Shown here: piece after piece, positions 44,236 to 46,781 of the stretch
Layout of the letters: each line of letters opens with the position of its first letter
Numbering within the stretch: position 1 is the first letter of the stretch
From: JAHEJX01 sp041605955
Lineage (GTDB): Bacteria; Actinomycetota; Acidimicrobiia; Spongiisociales; UBA5794
Direction: 5' to 3'
Length of the DNA: 46,781 bases
Assembly (NCBI GenBank): GCA_041605955.1
Contig: JBFIXI010000027.1
Coordinates: forward strand, 1 to 46,781
The notes under the pieces: generated by a model
The model's database searches: none
Told to the model about the DNA's origin: nothing
What the model saw: the letters and a program-made list of their open reading frames with translations, nothing else
Program-made: the position numbers and the translations under genes

Positions 44236-46781
44236 GTGGCAACACGAGTCGCGCAAGACGCTGAGGGAAACACCGAGGACAACGGGAAGGGCACGCCCCA
44301 AATCGAGAAGGCCCGCTCCAAGCAAGCCCGCTCCAAGCAAGCCGGCCCCAAGCAGGTCGAGAGCAAGCAGGCCGAGAGCAACGGCACCGGCAAGGGCCTC
44401 GTGATCGAGCGCCGCTTCACGACGGAAGGCGTCAGCCCGTACGACACGGTGGTGTGGTCCAAGCGCGACTCCCGCATCACCAATCCGGACGGCTCGGTCG
44501 TCTTCGAGATGAAGGATGCCGAGATCCCGGCAGCTTGGTCGCAAGTGGCCGCCGACATCATGGTGTCGAAGTACTTCCGCAAGGCCGGCGTCCCCCAGTA
44601 CGACGAGAACGGCAGCCCCGAGGTCGACTGGGAAGGTAAGCCGGTGTTCGGCCCGGAGCGGTCGGCCCGTCAAGTCATCTCCCGGCTGGCGTCCACCTGG
44701 CGTTGGTGGGGCGAGGAGCACGGCTACTTCGCCGACGAGGAGTCGGCCCAGATCTTCGAGGACGAGCTGGCATACATGCTGTTGCACCAGATGGCCGCTC
44801 CGAACTCGCCGCAGTGGTTCAACACCGGCCTGGCCCACGCCTATGGAATCACCGGCACTGCCGAGGGCTTCTGGTATGTCGATCCGGATACCGAGGAGAT
44901 GATGGCGTCGCCGGACTCCTATACCCGCCCGGCGCCGCACGCCTGCTTCCCGGCGGGAACGCTGATCGCCGTCGACGGGGGCACCAAGCCCATCGAGGCG
45001 ATCGAGGCGGGCGACCTCGTCCTCACCCATCGCGGCCGGTACCGCGCCGTCACCGAAACGATGGTGCGCCAGGTCGACGAGCCGCTGGTGCGGCTGAACC
45101 TGCTCCGTCGGAGCAATGGCGGCAGCGTGGGCAACGTCGTGCCGAAGGGCCTTGTGGCCACCGAGAACCACCCGATCTTGGCTTTCCGCAAGGCGGCGAT
45201 CGACACGGCTGCTCCCACCGATCTCGAGCCGGAGTGGATCGATGCCGGCAAGCTCGACGCCGGCGACCTGGCAGTCATCGTCACGGCGATCACGGCGACC
45301 CCTCGCGTCGGCGACTACACCGTGGCCGGCGTCGCCGGCACCGAGCAGGTCCCTTTCCGCGGACCCGTGTACAACTTCTCGGTCGACGAGGACGAGTCGT
45401 ACGTCGCCGACGGTGTCGTCGTCCACAACTGCTTCATCCAGAGCGTCGACGACGACCTGGTGAACGAGGGCGGCATCATGGACCTGTGGGTGCGCGAGGC
45501 CCGGCTGTTCAAGTTCGGCTCCGGCACCGGCACCAACTTCTCCTCGATCCGGGCCGAGGGGGAGCGCCTCTCCGGCGGCGGTAAGTCCAGTGGCCTGATG
45601 TCGTTCCTCAAGGTGGGCGATCGGGCCGCCGGCGCCATCAAGTCCGGCGGCACCACCCGCCGGGCCGCCAAGATGGTGATCCTCGACATCGACCATCCCG
45701 ACGTCGAGACGTTCATCCACTGGAAGGCCGAGGAGGAGAACAAGGTCCGGGCGCTGATCGCCGCCGGCTACCCGAGCGACTTCAACGGCGAGGCGTACGC
45801 CACCGTGTCGGGCCAGAACTCCAACAACTCGGTGCGCCTGTCGAACGAGTTCGTCCAGGCGGTGCTCAGCGATGCCGACTGGGATTTGACGGCCCGCACC
45901 GACGGCTCGGTGATGAAGACGGTGAAGGCTCGTGATCTGTGGCACCAGATCGCCGACGCCGCCTGGCAGTGCGCCGATCCCGGCGTCCAGTTCGACACCA
46001 CCATCCAGGAGTGGCACACGTCGCCGGCCGGTGGCCGGATTCGGGCGACTAATCCTTGCGCGGAATACGTTTTTCTCGACAACACGGCCTGCAATCTGGC
46101 CAGCCTCAACCTGGTCAAGTTCTACGACCCGGTGAGCGGCAACTACGACCTCGAGGCGTATCGCCACGCCATCCGCCTATGGACGATGGTGCTGGAGATC
46201 TCGGTGACAATGGCCCACTTCCCGTCGGCGGAGATCGCCCAGGGCAGCTACGACTACCGCACCCTCGGCCTCGGTTACGCCAACCTCGGCTCGCTGCTGA
46301 TGCGGATGGGCATCCCTTACGACAGCGAGGAGGGCCGCGGCATCGCCGGGGCGCTCACCGCCATCCTCACCGGGTACTCCTATGCCGCGTCGGCTGAGAT
46401 GGCCGAGGCGTTGGGGCCGTTCCCCAAGTACTCCGACAACGCCGAATCGATGCTGCGGGTCATGCGCAACCATCGCCGGGCCGCCTACAACGCGGCCGAC
46501 GACGAGTACGACGGCGTATCGACCCACGTCATGGGCATCGACCCCGACGTAACACCGTCCGACATGGTCCACGAGGCGCAGAACGCCTGGAACATCGCCG
46601 TGAAGATGGGCGAGGAGTACGGCTATCGCAACGCCCAGGCAACGGTGCTCGCTCCTACCGGGACCATCGGCCTCTTGATGGATTGCGACACCACCGGGGT
46701 CGAGCCCGACTTCGCTCTGGTGAAGTTCAAGAAGCTGGCCGGGGGCGGCTACTTCAAGATCGCCAACCAGTCGATCGAGCC
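44236..46781 (+). CDS. nrdJ: Class II (coenzyme B12-dependent) ribonucleotide reductase, intein-containing, 3' end outside the window
   Basis: The visible 848 codons include 686 of host protein and a 162-residue intein. NrdJ makes deoxyribonucleotides by adenosylcobalamin radical chemistry. Characteristic stretches are APNSPQWFNTGL, SPDSYTRPAPHA, the +1 CFIQSVDDDLVNEGG, FGSGTGTNFSSIR, NPCAEYVFLDNTACNLASLN and KKLAGGGYFKIANQS. GTG 44236 is preceded by AGGGAGAGGG. The first 50 residues are a lysine-rich extension with five-residue repeats (ARSKQ). The gene runs off the window in frame, without a stop. The leader carries NrdR-like and DnaA boxes. Confidence 0.95.
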   Translation, partial: MATRVAQDAEGNTEDNGKGTPQIEKARSKQARSKQAGPKQVESKQAESNGTGKGLVIERRFTTEGVSPYDTVVWSKRDSRITNPDGSVVFEMKDAEIPAAWSQVAADIMVSKYFRKAGVPQYDENGSPEVDWEGKPVFGPERSARQVISRLASTWRWWGEEHGYFADEESAQIFEDELAYMLLHQMAAPNSPQWFNTGLAHAYGITGTAEGFWYVDPDTEEMMASPDSYTRPAPHACFPAGTLIAVDGGTKPIEAIEAGDLVLTHRGRYRAVTETMVRQVDEPLVRLNLLRRSNGGSVGNVVPKGLVATENHPILAFRKAAIDTAAPTDLEPEWIDAGKLDAGDLAVIVTAITATPRVGDYTVAGVAGTEQVPFRGPVYNFSVDEDESYVADGVVVHNCFIQSVDDDLVNEGGIMDLWVREARLFKFGSGTGTNFSSIRAEGERLSGGGKSSGLMSFLKVGDRAAGAIKSGGTTRRAAKMVILDIDHPDVETFIHWKAEEENKVRALIAAGYPSDFNGEAYATVSGQNSNNSVRLSNEFVQAVLSDADWDLTARTDGSVMKTVKARDLWHQIADAAWQCADPGVQFDTTIQEWHTSPAGGRIRATNPCAEYVFLDNTACNLASLNLVKFYDPVSGNYDLEAYRHAIRLWTMVLEISVTMAHFPSAEIAQGSYDYRTLGLGYANLGSLLMRMGIPYDSEEGRGIAGALTAILTGYSYAASAEMAEALGPFPKYSDNAESMLRVMRNHRRAAYNAADDEYDGVSTHVMGIDPDVTPSDMVHEAQNAWNIAVKMGEEYGYRNAQATVLAPTGTIGLLMDCDTTGVEPDFALVKFKKLAGGGYFKIANQSIE
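44311..44370 (+). repeat. 15-bp tandem repeat at the 5' end of nrdJ
   Basis: Two exact copies of GCCCGCTCCAAGCAA (44311-44325 and 44326-44340) are followed by two diverged copies. They encode ARSKQ-ARSKQ-AGPKQ-VESKQ in the N-terminal extension of NrdJ. Slippage could change copy number without breaking the frame. Confidence 0.7.
44944..45429 (+). other. Mini-intein (Hint domain) within NrdJ
   Basis: This in-frame insertion of 162 residues (NrdJ residues 237-398) has all splicing blocks: A, CFPAGTLIAVDGG with nucleophile Cys1; B, GLVATENHPILAF with Thr73 and His76; F, VYNFSVDEDESYVADG; G, VVVHN with the penultimate His and terminal Asn. The +1 residue is Cys399 (CFIQSV). Flanking exteins join to PHA-CFIQSV, the normal uninterrupted class II sequence. 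There is no room for, and no sign of, a LAGLIDADG homing endonuclease. It should splice itself out to give active NrdJ and is probably no longer mobile by itself. Confidence 0.93.

Noticed and set aside
44944..45429. A homing endonuclease inside the NrdJ intein
   Set aside because: At 162 residues the insertion holds only the splicing domain; no LAGLIDADG or HNH motif is present.
43960..46167. A 735-codon open frame on the minus strand opposite nrdJ
   Set aside because: It is the antisense of strongly conserved NrdJ and intein motifs; its low-complexity Val/Gly/Leu-rich translation has no recognisable domain.

Overview
The window is GC-rich, densely packed bacterial chromosome. It looks like an actinobacterium, perhaps of the Acidimicrobiia. 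The grounds are very high third-position GC, frequent GTG and TTG starts, several promoters of the TANNNT type six bases before the start codon, a form I aerobic CO dehydrogenase, a TIGR03084-type DinB-like protein and a coenzyme-B12-dependent ribonucleotide reductase. The class-level assignment is inference. I see no tRNA, rRNA, CRISPR array, transposase or phage gene.

Positions 25-12164 (+) hold a 12-gene, tightly coupled sugar operon. It encodes a ribose-type ABC importer (ATPase and two permeases; the binding protein must lie upstream), two Gfo/Idh/MocA oxidoreductases, a TIM-barrel sugar isomerase/epimerase, an FAD oxidoreductase, a phosphotriesterase-like lactonase, a zinc alcohol dehydrogenase, an SDR, a truncated DUF4432 protein and an SMP-30 lactonase. 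Most junctions are ATGA or GTGA overlaps. It converges on a minus-strand operon (12239-15318) of nagA, a third Gfo/Idh/MocA gene and nagB, so the two loci together look like an oxidative route for an unusual (amino)sugar or glycoside.

Positions 15547-20338 carry coxM-coxS-coxL of a form I (Mo-Cu) CO dehydrogenase, with the AYRCSFR active-site signature, followed by an XdhC/CoxI-like maturation protein fused to a C-terminal YHS metal-binding domain. Next come a D-lactate-type dehydrogenase, a small lipoprotein, a putative sugar O-methyltransferase and a secreted twin-arginine protein. Archease and RtcB (RNA ligation/repair) follow, then a TetR regulator.

Positions 26310-34989 hold an acyl-CoA module. 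An acyl-CoA dehydrogenase and a TIGR03084 protein lie on the minus strand. Opposite them is a coupled plus-strand run of acyl-CoA carboxylase beta and biotin-bearing alpha subunits, an AtuA (DUF1446) protein and a nitronate-monooxygenase-like protein, resembling acyclic-terpene or leucine-type branched acyl-CoA degradation.

Positions 35063-43598 are mixed: a YihY/BrkB membrane protein, a helix-hairpin-helix protein with a histone-H1-like lysine tail, a secreted M28 aminopeptidase, an orphan coding-like fragment, a DUF5808 protein, two small conserved-looking proteins, a secreted choice-of-anchor-B protein and a Bcr/CflA-type efflux pump.

Positions 43599-46781 hold a palindrome-rich spacer and then the start of nrdJ (class II ribonucleotide reductase, running off the window). 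Its leader has a consensus-like promoter, two NrdR-like boxes 32 bp apart and two consensus DnaA boxes. The coding region is interrupted by a 162-residue mini-intein placed exactly before the predicted catalytic cysteine. The intein, the combined NrdR/DnaA leader, the CODH-linked XdhC-YHS fusion and the Gfo-rich sugar locus are the most interesting items.
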